A DNA stretch of 64,000 nt from Chlamydia pecorum E58 (GCF_000204135.1 NC_015408.1:186001-250000), one strand, 5' to 3'. Positions 46,351 to 56,087 are shown, numbered from the stretch's first letter. The notes: generated from the letters alone by a model not told the origin. Numbers and translations: made by a program.

Positions 46351-46716
46351 CTACTTAGAAGCTTTGGCTCTCTTGGAAAAAATAACTAGGTCGTCCTCCT
46401 GCTCATTGAGTTGAACGATAAGATCCTCTCCCCAAGCATCTTTTAAAAGCTTTTTGCCTTCTTTACACCAAGCTGCCTCTTCTAGGATTTTCTCCTTTTG
46501 TGCAAGAATATCTTTCAGGGATGCTCCTCCTGAGGCATATTCCATCATTAAAATGTCATACACCTTCGCACATGTCTGCTCGGACTGAAATACTTTCCCT
46601 TTATGGATACTTCCACGCATATTAAACGCTAATGCCCCTCCAACAATCCCTATGAGGGTGATGACAACCATCATCTCGATCAATGTGATTGCCTGTTTCC
46701 TTTTCTGAATTTTCAT
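46351..46716 (-). CDS. gspG: Major pseudopilin GspG (CT569)
   Basis: A 121-residue protein with leader MKIQKRKQA, then ITLIEMMVVITLIGIVGG, the hydrophobic N-terminal helix of type II pseudopilins with the conserved Glu5. The C-terminal globular region includes DAWGEDLIVQLNE, matching the GspG segment where the calcium-binding loop begins. The residue at -1 is Ala rather than Gly. GspG polymerises into the pseudopilus that drives secretion through GspD. No prepilin peptidase gene is visible in this window. Confidence 0.9.
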   Translation of the reverse strand: MKIQKRKQAITLIEMMVVITLIGIVGGALAFNMRGSIHKGKVFQSEQTCAKVYDILMMEYASGGASLKDILAQKEKILEEAAWCKEGKKLLKDAWGEDLIVQLNEQEDDLVIFSKRAKASK

Positions 46717-46738
46717 ACGCCTACTCCTACATTCATAA

Positions 46739-47914
46739 TTACAACGCTTGTATATTACTTGTGAGAGGAATGAGGATCGCCAGCATGATTACCCCAATAA
46801 TCCCCCCTAAAAGTATAAGAATGACCGGCTGACACCATGAGGTTAGGCAAGAAAGGGTTTTTTGCACATCCTCATTGTACATACGGGCAACATACCCCAA
46901 TACTTCAGCAAGCTCTCCAGACTCTTCCCCTAGGGATACCATGCCTAAGGCAAGTTTTGGAACCCAAGGTCTTTGTGCGAACTCCTCGCTCAAAGAACTC
47001 CCCTGGGTCACTGCCTTTACCATCAACTTCATTTCATCACGAATCCCTTCGTAAGGGATGGCTCCATAGCCCAGCTCCAAGCCTTCTATTAGGGTGCCTC
47101 CTCCTTTTAAAATTGCTGAAGCTACAGAGCAAAAGCGTATCAAAGCTACCTTGACTAAGAACTTCTTCACAAAGGGGAAGGCAAAACAACACTTCTCAAA
47201 GAACCTCTTCCAGGGGATCTTTCTGCGAAATGCCATGCCGATCCCTATTCCGCCTCCTAAACCCAAAGCTATTGTGAGCTTATAAGTACATAAACACTCA
47301 CTCAAACCAAATACAATCGTAGTTAACCTGTTGGGCTCGATATTTTCAAAACTCTCCCTCAACGAAGGAATCACCCCTAGGAGAAAAAATAAAATCACCA
47401 TAATGGAGAAGCTCAATAAAATCAGGGGATAACTCAAGGCTGCCAAGAGCTTTTTTGAGATATGCGCGCGCTCCTCCAATACAGTAACAACGTTATTCAA
47501 ACACTCTTCCAAAGCTCCGACGTTCTCCCCAGCTATGACAGCACTACAATAAAAGTTATCAAATATCTCCGGATGTACAGCCATAGCTTCAGATAATGCT
47601 CCTCCCGAGCGCAACACATCCATAAACGAAGATAACAATGTTGCTATCCCCTGCCCTTGATATTGATCTCTCAGGGAAGCTAAGCTTTCATATAGAGGCA
47701 ATCCCGAGCGCAGCAGTAACGCAAGTTGCTTCGTCAAGACAATCAACTCCGTATTCTTAATACGGATACGACTGGGGGGAGCTTCTCGTATACCTAATAC
47801 TTGGACTCCCTGCTGCATAAGCTTCTCCTGTGCTTCTTGAAGATGAGCAGCCTCTAAAAAACTCCGTCTTTTTTTTTCCCTAGAGTCAAGATAGGTATAA
47901 GCATATCTTGGCAT
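46739..47914 (-). CDS. gspF: T2S inner-membrane platform protein GspF (CT570)
   Basis: A 391-residue polytopic protein with two repeated cytoplasmic helical domains, each carrying the GspF pattern (LALLLRSGLPLYESLASLRD and ASAILKGGGTLIEGLELGYG), and three membrane helices: about 164-190, 215-230 and the C-terminal VILILLGGIIGVIMLAILIPL. GspF couples the ATPase GspE to pseudopilus assembly. Two adjacent ATGs occur; GGAGG is two bases before the first and five before the second, so 47914 is chosen over 47917. Confidence 0.93.
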   Translation of the reverse strand: MPRYAYTYLDSREKKRRSFLEAAHLQEAQEKLMQQGVQVLGIREAPPSRIRIKNTELIVLTKQLALLLRSGLPLYESLASLRDQYQGQGIATLLSSFMDVLRSGGALSEAMAVHPEIFDNFYCSAVIAGENVGALEECLNNVVTVLEERAHISKKLLAALSYPLILLSFSIMVILFFLLGVIPSLRESFENIEPNRLTTIVFGLSECLCTYKLTIALGLGGGIGIGMAFRRKIPWKRFFEKCCFAFPFVKKFLVKVALIRFCSVASAILKGGGTLIEGLELGYGAIPYEGIRDEMKLMVKAVTQGSSLSEEFAQRPWVPKLALGMVSLGEESGELAEVLGYVARMYNEDVQKTLSCLTSWCQPVILILLGGIIGVIMLAILIPLTSNIQAL

Positions 47915-47928
47915 CATCCCCTCCTACT

Positions 47929-49419
47929 TTAATCGTAGTGTCTTGTTACCCTCAAAACCTCGGATAATGAGGTTTGCCCAGAAAGGGCTAAAGCAACACC
48001 ATGCTCTAACAAAGGACAAAAACCACTGGTATAGGCATGGTCTCGCAACGCCTGATATGTTTGCCTCTGAGCAATCTCTGAGCGCAGATGCGCATCTGGA
48101 CGGAAAAACTCGTAGATTCCCTGTCGGCCTTTGTATCCAGAATGAAAACACGCCGAGCATCCCTGTCCATGGTATACTTGGCGATGAGGGTCTTCCTTAA
48201 GGGAAAGAAGAAACGCCTTTTCATGCTCATCTGGGGAGCAGGTTTTTTTACAATGGGGACAAAGTTTTCTTACCAACCTTTGTGCCACCACTCCAACAAG
48301 GGTTGCGGAAAGCAAATAAGGCTCCACTCCCATATCTATCAAACGAAATACAGCCGAGATGGCATCATTTGTATGCAAGGTACTCACTACGAAATGTCCC
48401 GTTAGAGCTGCCTGTATGGCGATCTCTGCTGTTTCCTGATCTCGGATTTCTCCCACCATTAAAATATCCGGATCTTGACGCAACAAATGCCGTAACCCAC
48501 GCGAAAACGACAGACCGATTTTATGCTTTACAGCGATCTGTGCGATCCCTGCGAGTTTATATTCTGGAGGATCCTCGATTGTCATAATGTTTGTAAACGG
48601 TCCTGAGAGCTCCTGCAACACTCCATATAACGTCGTAGTTTTCCCACTTCCCGTAGGGCCCGTAACTAGCAAAATCCCTTCTGGAGCTTTAATATTTTCT
48701 TTAAATTCCCTCTCCATTGCTTCAGGCATGCAGAGCCCTGCAATATCTAAAATCACATTTCGCTTATCTAAGATCCGCAAAACGACCCTTTCCCCATGAA
48801 TCACAGGCACTGTGCTGACACGCATATCCACTTCCTGTCCACCAAGCTGCAGCTTTATCCTACCATCTTGGGGAAGGCGATGCTCCGCAATATCCAACTT
48901 AGCTAAAACTTTAAGCCGCGTGATGAGTGCAGAGCGTAGATGTGACGGAGGAGAATGGCGGTCATGAAGAACTCCATCTATACGATATCTGATACGCAAT
49001 ACCTCTTCGGAAGGCTCAAAATGAATATCTGAAGCTCGCTCTTCGATCGCTTCTTTTAAGATCAAATTTAACAGCCGGACAACAGGAGCCGAACTCGTAT
49101 TTTCAAGGAGATCTTCCTGAGCTTCCATTGTGGGGGAGGTTTCCTGCTCCATCGTTAGCAGCATATCAGAAGCTTTTCCGCCTCTTGTGCTATAAAGCTT
49201 TTGCAGACTCTGTAGGATTTCAGCTTCTTCTTTTATAAGAAAGCGTACGTTCTTTTTCGATAACAACCGAATTTCATCTAAAGCTACAAGGGAGGTCGTC
49301 GGTGCATGAGCAATTACAAGAACATCGCCCTCTTCTTCAAGAGGAAGACAGCAGTGTTTCTTTAGAAACGTATAGGGGAAAAGGTCTAAAAGCTTATAAT
49401 TCAGGAGATCATCGGCCAT
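47929..49419 (-). CDS. gspE: T2S assembly ATPase GspE (CT571)
   Basis: A 496-residue ATPase with Walker [21 protein letters not shown], the aspartate box (TIEDPPEYKL), Walker B LMVGEIRDQETAEIAIQAAL, and the histidine box in STLHTNDA. A four-cysteine zinc motif (CPHC and CSAC) lies near the C-terminus. The N-terminal part resembles the domain that binds GspL, although no gspL gene is seen here. It overlaps gspD by 11 bases. Confidence 0.96.
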   Translation of the reverse strand: MADDLLNYKLLDLFPYTFLKKHCCLPLEEEGDVLVIAHAPTTSLVALDEIRLLSKKNVRFLIKEEAEILQSLQKLYSTRGGKASDMLLTMEQETSPTMEAQEDLLENTSSAPVVRLLNLILKEAIEERASDIHFEPSEEVLRIRYRIDGVLHDRHSPPSHLRSALITRLKVLAKLDIAEHRLPQDGRIKLQLGGQEVDMRVSTVPVIHGERVVLRILDKRNVILDIAGLCMPEAMEREFKENIKAPEGILLVTGPTGSGKTTTLYGVLQELSGPFTNIMTIEDPPEYKLAGIAQIAVKHKIGLSFSRGLRHLLRQDPDILMVGEIRDQETAEIAIQAALTGHFVVSTLHTNDAISAVFRLIDMGVEPYLLSATLVGVVAQRLVRKLCPHCKKTCSPDEHEKAFLLSLKEDPHRQVYHGQGCSACFHSGYKGRQGIYEFFRPDAHLRSEIAQRQTYQALRDHAYTSGFCPLLEHGVALALSGQTSLSEVLRVTRHYD

Positions 49420-51664
49420 CGTACTCTAAGTCCTCCACTAGAGGTGAAGGGAAGCCCATCATGGAGCGCATCTTTAGTTTCTGCTGTGCAGAACGTGCTA
49501 CAGCCTCACTCGCAACTAAAGCTTGATAGAACTCTTCATCTTCCCCTGGACGAGAGGCGAGCAAAGCCTCCTCATAGCGCTCTTGCTTTTCCATAGGGTT
49601 GTCTAAGATCTTCGGCGTGATGAAAACAAACATTTCCGTAAGGCTATCCGAGACAGCATTCATGCTAAACAACTTCCCAAGCCCTGGGATCTCTCCAAGA
49701 AAAGGAATCCCCTCCTGAGAGTCAGACATGTGTTTACAGCGCAAACCTCCAATAATTACAGATTCTCCATCTGCGATCCGCACCTTGTTAGTAATATTAC
49801 GACGCGTCACCTCGGGACGGTCATCCATGTTCTTCCCAGTTGTATCGAAGGTGATGTCCGTTTCCAGGGTAATATAGCTCTTCCCATCCTCTTCCCCGAC
49901 GTTAATCACAGGAAGCATCTTAATCATAATTCCGTATTGCGCCCGATTATACAGAGCTTTGTCGTTTTCCGCAGACACCGCAATAGACATCTCATCCACA
50001 ATGGCAATTCTTGCCGGCGTTTGGTTCATCGTCACAACTGAAGGACTCGCGTTAATACGGACATCTTCTTGAGCCATTAAAAATTGATAGGCAAGGTCAT
50101 ATCCCGGGACTATGGAACATCCCGTTGCACCCTTGAGTAAAAATTCTAAAATCCCTGCTCCCGAACCCCAAGAAACCGTGGGGGTTAAACTTTTTTTGCT
50201 AATCTCTTCCCCTAAACGCAGCAGGTTTAATCCGGATTTCCTATCGTGAGAAAGCTTTCTTTCAAAAAGCAGCACTTCGATACGGACCATCTTCTTCGGA
50301 ACATCGAGCTTCTTAAGCAACATCTGAATTCGCGATAGAGCCTCTTTCTCTACCACCATGACTAACGTGCCTGTCTTTGAGTCCGCAATAAAGTTTCCAT
50401 ACTTTACAGGCCCCTCTTTCATAGGAACCCCCGAAGAAGTATCTATCTGCACTAGCGGAGACGCCTTCGCCATAGAGATTTCCGCTTTTCCTTGTGAGGA
50501 AGAGGTTTCTCCAGAAAAGGCATCGTGGACCTGAGAAAGCAGCACTGCAAGTTCCTGAGGGTCGGAGTGCTTCACGTGATACCAAAACACAGTCTTATCC
50601 GAAGGACTTTCTATGCCTTCCTCAAGATCTCGTATCAACGTCACGGCCTGCTGTACGAGAGCTGCAGAACCTCGTAAGAAAAGCGCTTTTCCCTGATATT
50701 GCAAGGGAACTACACGCAACCCTACAGAATCTTCTCTATCTTCTTTGGTAACATCTTCACGAAAGGCCGCATTTAAAATTTCTAGCATTTCCTTCGCGTC
50801 AATCTTATTTAGGGGAACAATGCGGTACTCCTGCCGAACGTTATCCTTTTGGATAAACTCATACACCTTCAGAAGCTCTGTAATCTCCCCTACAGTTCCA
50901 AAAACCCACAGATGCCCAGCAATAATCTCAATTTGTGTCGTATCTATATTGATAAACTTACGTAACAGTTGTAGCTCTGCGCGTACATCGATATTCTTAG
51001 AACCCAAGATAAACCCGATGCGGGCAGTGGAAGGCAAACATTCTAGCTCCTGCTTAGAAGCTACCACTCCAGCAACTCCAGAGCCCTCCCTATGAAAATA
51101 AAGCTCCTTGATCCATGGGTTTACCTGACGTATTCCAATGCCTAAACGCGAAAGAATCAGAGTCAGACAATGCTCAAAGCTCTCTTTAGGAACGACAAGC
51201 TTTGAAAATGCTGAGACTTTCATCATACCAATATCTTGAGGGACAAGGTAGATACACTCCTCACCATAATCCGCAACAAGATTATAAATCGTGGCTTCGG
51301 GGTGATGCCATAAAGCATACTCCTCGAAATTTTCATTCTTGTCTCGGACTTCTTCAGCCCAAAGCATTTCAATTTCTCGAAGGTGACGCTTTACTTGAGA
51401 AAGCCTAGATAAAAGCTCCTGCCATACCTGAGCCTCTTCACATCCCGCTGCTCTTAAGTTTGCAGCCTCTTCATAAATCTGTTTTAAGCGAAGAGAACTC
51501 TCTTTCATATCAAGATTAAAAGAAGCCATCCCTGCATATGCATCTGTGGAGACCTCATGCTCTTCTAAAGAGTGCATCTTCTCTGCAATCGTCAGCGCAG
51601 CCAACGGAGACACGCAGCCAGTCATCCCTAAAATATAGGCTATAGAGCTATAAAAAAATCTCAT
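49409..51664 (-). CDS. gspD: T2S outer-membrane secretin GspD (CT572)
   Basis: A 751-residue secretin with a signal peptide (SSIAYILGMTGCVSPLAALT, cleavage near residue 24). An unusual ~130-residue N-terminal region rich in Glu precedes N domains (KYEFIQKDNVRQEYRIVPLN-type repeats), then the secretin core with VRIEVLLFERKLS, TPARIAIVDEMSIAV, IVTMLP-like MIKMLPVINVG and SVIIGGLRCKHMSDSQEGIPFLGEIPGLGKLF. It forms the exit pore. A C-terminal tail of about 80 residues follows the core. The gene overlaps CT573 by four bases. Confidence 0.92.
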   Translation of the reverse strand: MRFFYSSIAYILGMTGCVSPLAALTIAEKMHSLEEHEVSTDAYAGMASFNLDMKESSLRLKQIYEEAANLRAAGCEEAQVWQELLSRLSQVKRHLREIEMLWAEEVRDKNENFEEYALWHHPEATIYNLVADYGEECIYLVPQDIGMMKVSAFSKLVVPKESFEHCLTLILSRLGIGIRQVNPWIKELYFHREGSGVAGVVASKQELECLPSTARIGFILGSKNIDVRAELQLLRKFINIDTTQIEIIAGHLWVFGTVGEITELLKVYEFIQKDNVRQEYRIVPLNKIDAKEMLEILNAAFREDVTKEDREDSVGLRVVPLQYQGKALFLRGSAALVQQAVTLIRDLEEGIESPSDKTVFWYHVKHSDPQELAVLLSQVHDAFSGETSSSQGKAEISMAKASPLVQIDTSSGVPMKEGPVKYGNFIADSKTGTLVMVVEKEALSRIQMLLKKLDVPKKMVRIEVLLFERKLSHDRKSGLNLLRLGEEISKKSLTPTVSWGSGAGILEFLLKGATGCSIVPGYDLAYQFLMAQEDVRINASPSVVTMNQTPARIAIVDEMSIAVSAENDKALYNRAQYGIMIKMLPVINVGEEDGKSYITLETDITFDTTGKNMDDRPEVTRRNITNKVRIADGESVIIGGLRCKHMSDSQEGIPFLGEIPGLGKLFSMNAVSDSLTEMFVFITPKILDNPMEKQERYEEALLASRPGEDEEFYQALVASEAVARSAQQKLKMRSMMGFPSPLVEDLEYDGR

Positions 51665-52956
51665 CTATGCTCTCCCCTGTTTCCCAGCCCTTCTGAAGCA
51701 GATCGTGAAACTGTAGGCTTCTCTTGAGACTCAAGCTGTGCCTCTCCTCCTTGCTTTAAGGGGAGAATTACAACTTCACTCAAAGTTCTTGAAGAATTAA
51801 ATATACGCCCATGAAGAACGAAACTCTGGCCTTCTTTCTCTAACTTTTCAAAAACAAATAGCGGTCCTAACAGCTTCCCGGAAACATAATCTTGCGCTTG
51901 CTGTAATGATGAGAGCTTTTCCCATCCAGATGCAGTTCTTACCACCCAATCATTAGGAGAAAGGATCATCCTTTGTTCACCAAGCATCACAATAGGACGG
52001 GACCATGACCGCATTCCTATAAACGCGAGTTCTCGCAAAATATCCGTGATTTCTATTGGGGAGCTAATTGTTTTCGCAAGGCTTACAGACTGATGTGCGG
52101 TTCCCCCCACATTCCACAACTCCATCACGACAACTTTATCATCAATCTTCTTCACTTCTAAAAGAGGTGCCGATGCGCTCTCACCGGAAAACGCCCCACA
52201 GTATTGCCAACACTCTCCATCCCAAAGCAAAATCTCTCCTACAGCAAGGTACCGACTGTAATTTTCCTCCTTAGCTGTAGTAAAATCTATTCTTTCTTTA
52301 GCCGCTTTATCCGCAAACTCCGGCCCTCCATATATCAAAAGGAATTTATCCGCACCCACGCGCCGCATCTTTTGCTTTATAGGAAAGCTAGGATCTACTT
52401 TAATTCCCCCTATCTCCCACGAAGAAACATTTTTTATCGAGGGGCCTAGAAATAAGGTTTCCCTCTCCTTAGGAGAGGTTACTAAAGTCTTATTGACGCC
52501 AAGCAGGCGTACCTTAATTTCCACTCTTCCTTCCTTCCCTACAGGGCGACATTCCAACCACAAATCGGTCGGGGAAGAACTAAACGTATACACAGGACCC
52601 GAAGAAGAAGAACCCACACATAAAAACACCTTCTCTCCAGCCGCAGCCATATACTGCTCCCCAGAAGAAGCAAGCTCTAAAGAAAACTTATGTTTTAAGG
52701 CATCTGGCCGATCGTTGCTCCCCAAAAACACCACCTCCTGACGCAAATCAGGAAGCTGTTCTTGAATTTCAGGAAAACTTAACTCCCACCCCCCTGAAAA
52801 AAAATCTTCTGAAGGCAAGATACGCTCATGAGAATCTTCCCCCTCTTCCAATAAAAAGGTATACATATCCTCATCGCAATGAGACGTACTCCCTACAATT
52901 GAGCAGACCAGCAAAACACTAAGAAAACTATAGCCTACCGAGAGAAACAGATACAT
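51661..52956 (-). CDS. Exported protein at the GspC position (CT573 homologue)
   Basis: A 431-residue protein with an N-terminal hydrophobic signal (YLFLSVGYSFLSVLLVCSIVG, about 2-22), an acidic stretch and a mostly beta-rich periplasmic part. Its stop overlaps the gspD start (ATGA). In classical T2S operons gspC precedes gspD, and GspC is an inner-membrane protein that binds the secretin from the periplasm. Placement, topology and coupling suggest an analogous role, but I see no HR or PDZ domain. It begins the cluster and is served by its own promoter. Confidence 0.8.
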   Translation of the reverse strand: MYLFLSVGYSFLSVLLVCSIVGSTSHCDEDMYTFLLEEGEDSHERILPSEDFFSGGWELSFPEIQEQLPDLRQEVVFLGSNDRPDALKHKFSLELASSGEQYMAAAGEKVFLCVGSSSSGPVYTFSSSPTDLWLECRPVGKEGRVEIKVRLLGVNKTLVTSPKERETLFLGPSIKNVSSWEIGGIKVDPSFPIKQKMRRVGADKFLLIYGGPEFADKAAKERIDFTTAKEENYSRYLAVGEILLWDGECWQYCGAFSGESASAPLLEVKKIDDKVVVMELWNVGGTAHQSVSLAKTISSPIEITDILRELAFIGMRSWSRPIVMLGEQRMILSPNDWVVRTASGWEKLSSLQQAQDYVSGKLLGPLFVFEKLEKEGQSFVLHGRIFNSSRTLSEVVILPLKQGGEAQLESQEKPTVSRSASEGLGNRGEHR

Positions 52957-53012
52957 AGTGGAAGCGAATTAAAAATAAGAAAAAAGATAACGAATTAGAG
53001 AAAAAAAATCAA

Positions 53013-53041
53013 TTTATACAAACAAAGAGAAATAAAACCAA
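53013..53041 (-). promoter_or_regulatory. Promoter of the T2S operon
   Basis: On the minus strand TTGGTT (53041-53036), a 17-base spacer and TATAAA (53018-53013) are a good sigma66-like promoter. The start near 53006 gives a leader of about 50 bases before CT573. It is just past the pepP terminator, so the T2S genes form a separate unit. Confidence 0.55.
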
Positions 53042-53062
53042 CACTTTAACAATTAAAAAGAT

Positions 53063-53093
53063 CCAGAGTATTTTATAAACAAATTAACTCTGG
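53063..53093 (-). terminator. Intrinsic terminator of pepP
   Basis: On the minus strand CCAGAGT (53093-53087) and ACTCTGG (53069-53063) form a 7-bp stem spanning the pepP stop codon, followed by AT and a T-rich run (CTTTTTAATTG). Confidence 0.6.
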
Positions 53094-54143
53094 AGATACA
53101 GGCCTCTCCGTTAAATTAAAATTTTTACTTCCTTGTATCGCTAGAGTATCTTCAATGCGGATGCCTCCAATGCCAGGGAAATAGACTCCGGGTTCTACAG
53201 TTACAGTCATAGAAGATTCTAAAACAAGGGTTTTCCCAGCAGGAGAAAGACGTGGATACTCATGGACGTCTCTTCCTACACCGTGTCCTGTCCCATGGAA
53301 GAAGTAGGGGTCTAAGTTCTGCTCTCTTAAAACTCGTATGACTTCCTCATGAATATCTCCACAAAGGGCGCCTTCTTTGCATAGAGCAATTGCAGCTTTC
53401 TGCGCCTCTACAACTATGGGATAACTCTCTATCAGTTGTGGATGGGGGGTCCCCCAAGCAATAGTACGAGTCATGTCGGAGCAGTATCCATTCAGAAGCA
53501 CTCCAATATCTATAAGGACAATATCTCCCTTGCATAAAGGACGATCTGTGACAATAGCATGGGGAAAGGCTGCATGCTCTCCAAAAGCAATGATCGGAGG
53601 AAAGGAGGGGCCTGTAGCTCCAGCCTCAGCCCAAAATGTGCGTAATTTTCTTGCGACTTCTTTTTCTGTTATCCCTTCTCTTAGGATCGAGAGTACATAA
53701 TCATATCCTAAGGATCCTAAAGCTGCAGCTTGACGCATTTGTGTAATTTCCTGGGCAGACTTTATGCTTCGCAATTTTTCAACAAATAGTTTTAAAGGCT
53801 CCCAATGGCAAGAGAACTGTTTTTTTGCTTCATAGCTCTCATAAGAGGTATGCTGACTATCGAATCCCACACTTTGATATGCGCGCGACTGTATAAACTG
53901 AGACAACTCCTGGGTATAATCTTGACGGCAAAAAACTAGCGGCACGCATTGGATTTTTGCATAAAGATCCTTGTCCATCCTTTGGACAAAAAGCACCGCT
54001 TCTTCTTGCCCAATCAATAGTCCTCCAGATACAGCTTCATCGTAAAGAAAATACGCGATGTCTTCTCCTCTTTCGATAAATATTGCGTCTATCCCTTGTG
54101 TCTTTAGTGCCTGTTGTGCGCGTACAATCCGATCTTGCGTCAT
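53073..54143 (-). CDS. pepP: Xaa-Pro aminopeptidase, M24 family (CT574)
   Basis: A 356-residue two-domain peptidase. The metal-binding residues of the pita-bread fold are visible: the Asp pair in LIDIGVLLNGYCSDMTRTIAWG, His in HGTGHGVGRDVHEYPRLSP and the two Glu in TVEPGVYFPGIGGIRIEDTL. It releases N-terminal residues before proline. The frame is open from 54155 inside mutL, but ATG at 54143 is chosen because GGAGG lies five bases before it. Confidence 0.94.
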   Translation of the reverse strand: MTQDRIVRAQQALKTQGIDAIFIERGEDIAYFLYDEAVSGGLLIGQEEAVLFVQRMDKDLYAKIQCVPLVFCRQDYTQELSQFIQSRAYQSVGFDSQHTSYESYEAKKQFSCHWEPLKLFVEKLRSIKSAQEITQMRQAAALGSLGYDYVLSILREGITEKEVARKLRTFWAEAGATGPSFPPIIAFGEHAAFPHAIVTDRPLCKGDIVLIDIGVLLNGYCSDMTRTIAWGTPHPQLIESYPIVVEAQKAAIALCKEGALCGDIHEEVIRVLREQNLDPYFFHGTGHGVGRDVHEYPRLSPAGKTLVLESSMTVTVEPGVYFPGIGGIRIEDTLAIQGSKNFNLTERPVSPELICL

Positions 54144-54144
54144 T

Positions 54145-55872
54145 CTATCCTCCAAGAAAATCTGTATCTAAAAGTCGACGATAAATTTGTGTCCCATCAA
54201 AAGCTCGTTCTGGCTTCCCCAAGCCCCAAAGAAGAGTTAACCAAGAAGCATCAAAAACGCGAGGACTTTTAGAAAAGACCCCACGAGACAGCGTTTCTCG
54301 TATAAACATCAAAAATGCTTCACGACCTACCCTCTCACGCTGTTCTGAAGCGAGCAATAACATCCATGCCTTCAGTTCCTCTTCTTCAATAAACTCTGGA
54401 GCACTTTCGATGATAAATACCTGGGGTCCTACTTGAGAAAGTTCTATCCCAAACTGACACAACTCTTCCATATATAACAAAAGCACTTGGCTTTCCTGAG
54501 GCGTAACCTGCAAAGTAAGTGGAATCAAAAACGTTTGGCTTTTATGTTGCTGCGGTTCTTGCAAAGACAAATAAAACAAATGCTTCCGTAACACATCGGG
54601 GAAAATGGCATACACACCCTCAAAATCTTCTGCTAAGACTACCTTTCCTAAAGAAGTTAAAAATCGAACATTACACGCTTCTAACCAATCTATTTGCAAA
54701 GAATTTTTTTGTCCCTGTGCAAATTCTTGTTTTGGAGGGAGCGCCTCTTCTAGAGAAAAGCCCCCCACTTCCTTCTCTAGGAGATCCTCAGAGAGGTCTC
54801 TAGGCTCAAAAATTGTAGGCGTAGGAAAAGGAACCTCTGAGATACAAGAAGGAGGTTGAGGCTCCCTTGGGATTTGTTGTGAACGCATGAGCACTTCGGA
54901 TAAACATATCTTAAGTTTTTCCCCCACGAGCTCCTCTTGAAAAATCCTCACTTCTGTTTTTTGTGGGTGCACATTAAAGTCACACCTTGCGGGAGGCAGA
55001 TATAATTTTAATACAAATACAGGATAACGTTGTACAGGCAGCAAGACAGAAAACATCTCCCCTACCTTGCGAGAAATAAATCCAGATTCTACGGGACGAT
55101 CATTTACAAAGATTCTTTGCCCTTGTCGGGAAGGACGATGAAAGTTTAACGAACCAAAAAATCCCTTAATGCGAACATCTCCATCATGCGTATCAATTTC
55201 GAGAGCCTCCTGCATAAAATTCTCTCCCATCACTAACGCGACCCTATCCGCAAATCCCTGATGCTTGAGCACTAGCAACTCTTGGCTTCTTTCACTAATC
55301 CAAGACCAACCCACAGCTTCTGTAGCTAAAATGCGATTCTCTAACATCTTCCGCATCAACATGCGATCCACGTGAGGACTCTTTTGAAACCCCTTCCTCA
55401 CAGGGACATTATAAAATAAAGAGTCCACAGTTATTGTAGTCCCTCGCCGCCTCGCTGCGGGCTCACATAATACACTCTCCCCCCCTTGAATCACACAGCG
55501 CACCCCCTCTCCCTCTTGCAAAGAGGAAAGGATCTCCATCCTAGAGATAGAGGCTATGGAAGGCAAAGCCTCACCACGAAAACCAAAACTATGTAAAGAA
55601 AAAATATCTGAAAAATCACGAATTTTCGAGGTCGCATGACGTTGCAACGCTAAAGAAACATCCTCTTGCGTCATCCCACAGCCATTGTCCTTTACAATGA
55701 TCAGCCCCTGCCCACCTCCTAGAGTCTCAAGCTCGATTTCGTCTGCTCCAGCATCCAAGGCGTTCTCTATTAACTCCTTAACCACAGAAGCCGCATTTTC
55801 TATCACTTCCCCTGCAGCAATTTGGTTCACAGTAATTGTATCCAAAAGCTGAATCGGACTTCTTTGAGACAT
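54145..55872 (-). CDS. mutL: DNA mismatch repair protein MutL
   Basis: A 575-residue GHKL ATPase. N-terminal motifs are complete: ELIENALDAGADEIE, DNGCGM, and SFGFRGEALPSIASIS. The C-terminal dimerisation domain lacks the DQHAxxE endonuclease motif; where it would be the sequence reads VYAIFPDVLRKHLFY. So it probably acts as a matchmaker without nicking activity of its own, unless another protein supplies it. ATG at 55872 is preferred over an earlier in-frame start at 55890 because it begins the conserved region (SPIQLLDTITVNQIAAGEV). Confidence 0.95.
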   Translation of the reverse strand: MSQRSPIQLLDTITVNQIAAGEVIENAASVVKELIENALDAGADEIELETLGGGQGLIIVKDNGCGMTQEDVSLALQRHATSKIRDFSDIFSLHSFGFRGEALPSIASISRMEILSSLQEGEGVRCVIQGGESVLCEPAARRRGTTITVDSLFYNVPVRKGFQKSPHVDRMLMRKMLENRILATEAVGWSWISERSQELLVLKHQGFADRVALVMGENFMQEALEIDTHDGDVRIKGFFGSLNFHRPSRQGQRIFVNDRPVESGFISRKVGEMFSVLLPVQRYPVFVLKLYLPPARCDFNVHPQKTEVRIFQEELVGEKLKICLSEVLMRSQQIPREPQPPSCISEVPFPTPTIFEPRDLSEDLLEKEVGGFSLEEALPPKQEFAQGQKNSLQIDWLEACNVRFLTSLGKVVLAEDFEGVYAIFPDVLRKHLFYLSLQEPQQHKSQTFLIPLTLQVTPQESQVLLLYMEELCQFGIELSQVGPQVFIIESAPEFIEEEELKAWMLLLASEQRERVGREAFLMFIRETLSRGVFSKSPRVFDASWLTLLWGLGKPERAFDGTQIYRRLLDTDFLGG

Positions 55873-56016
55873 AACTAACCCAAATCTCATCTAAGCAAAA
55901 AAAATAAAAGAACCTCCGCGCTAAAGTCAAGACAAGGGAATTCTCTTATATAAACTAAAACTTAACAACTTAAAAAGTTATTATATTAAAAGATGTTCCA
56001 ATTATTAATTATTAGC

Positions 56017-56045
56017 TTGCTTTTGAAACAAAATGAAACTAACAT
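56017..56045 (+). promoter_or_regulatory. Putative promoter of the lcrH-copBD operon
   Basis: TTGCTT (56017-56022), a 17-base spacer and TAACAT (56040-56045) lie in the 215-base region between divergent mutL and the chaperone gene. The rest of this region is AT-rich, with direct and inverted AACTTAA copies at 55961-55980. The predicted leader is about 36 bases. Confidence 0.45.
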
Positions 56046-56087
56046 TTTTGTTATAAACAGTAATTTTTATTTTTAGGAATTATATTC

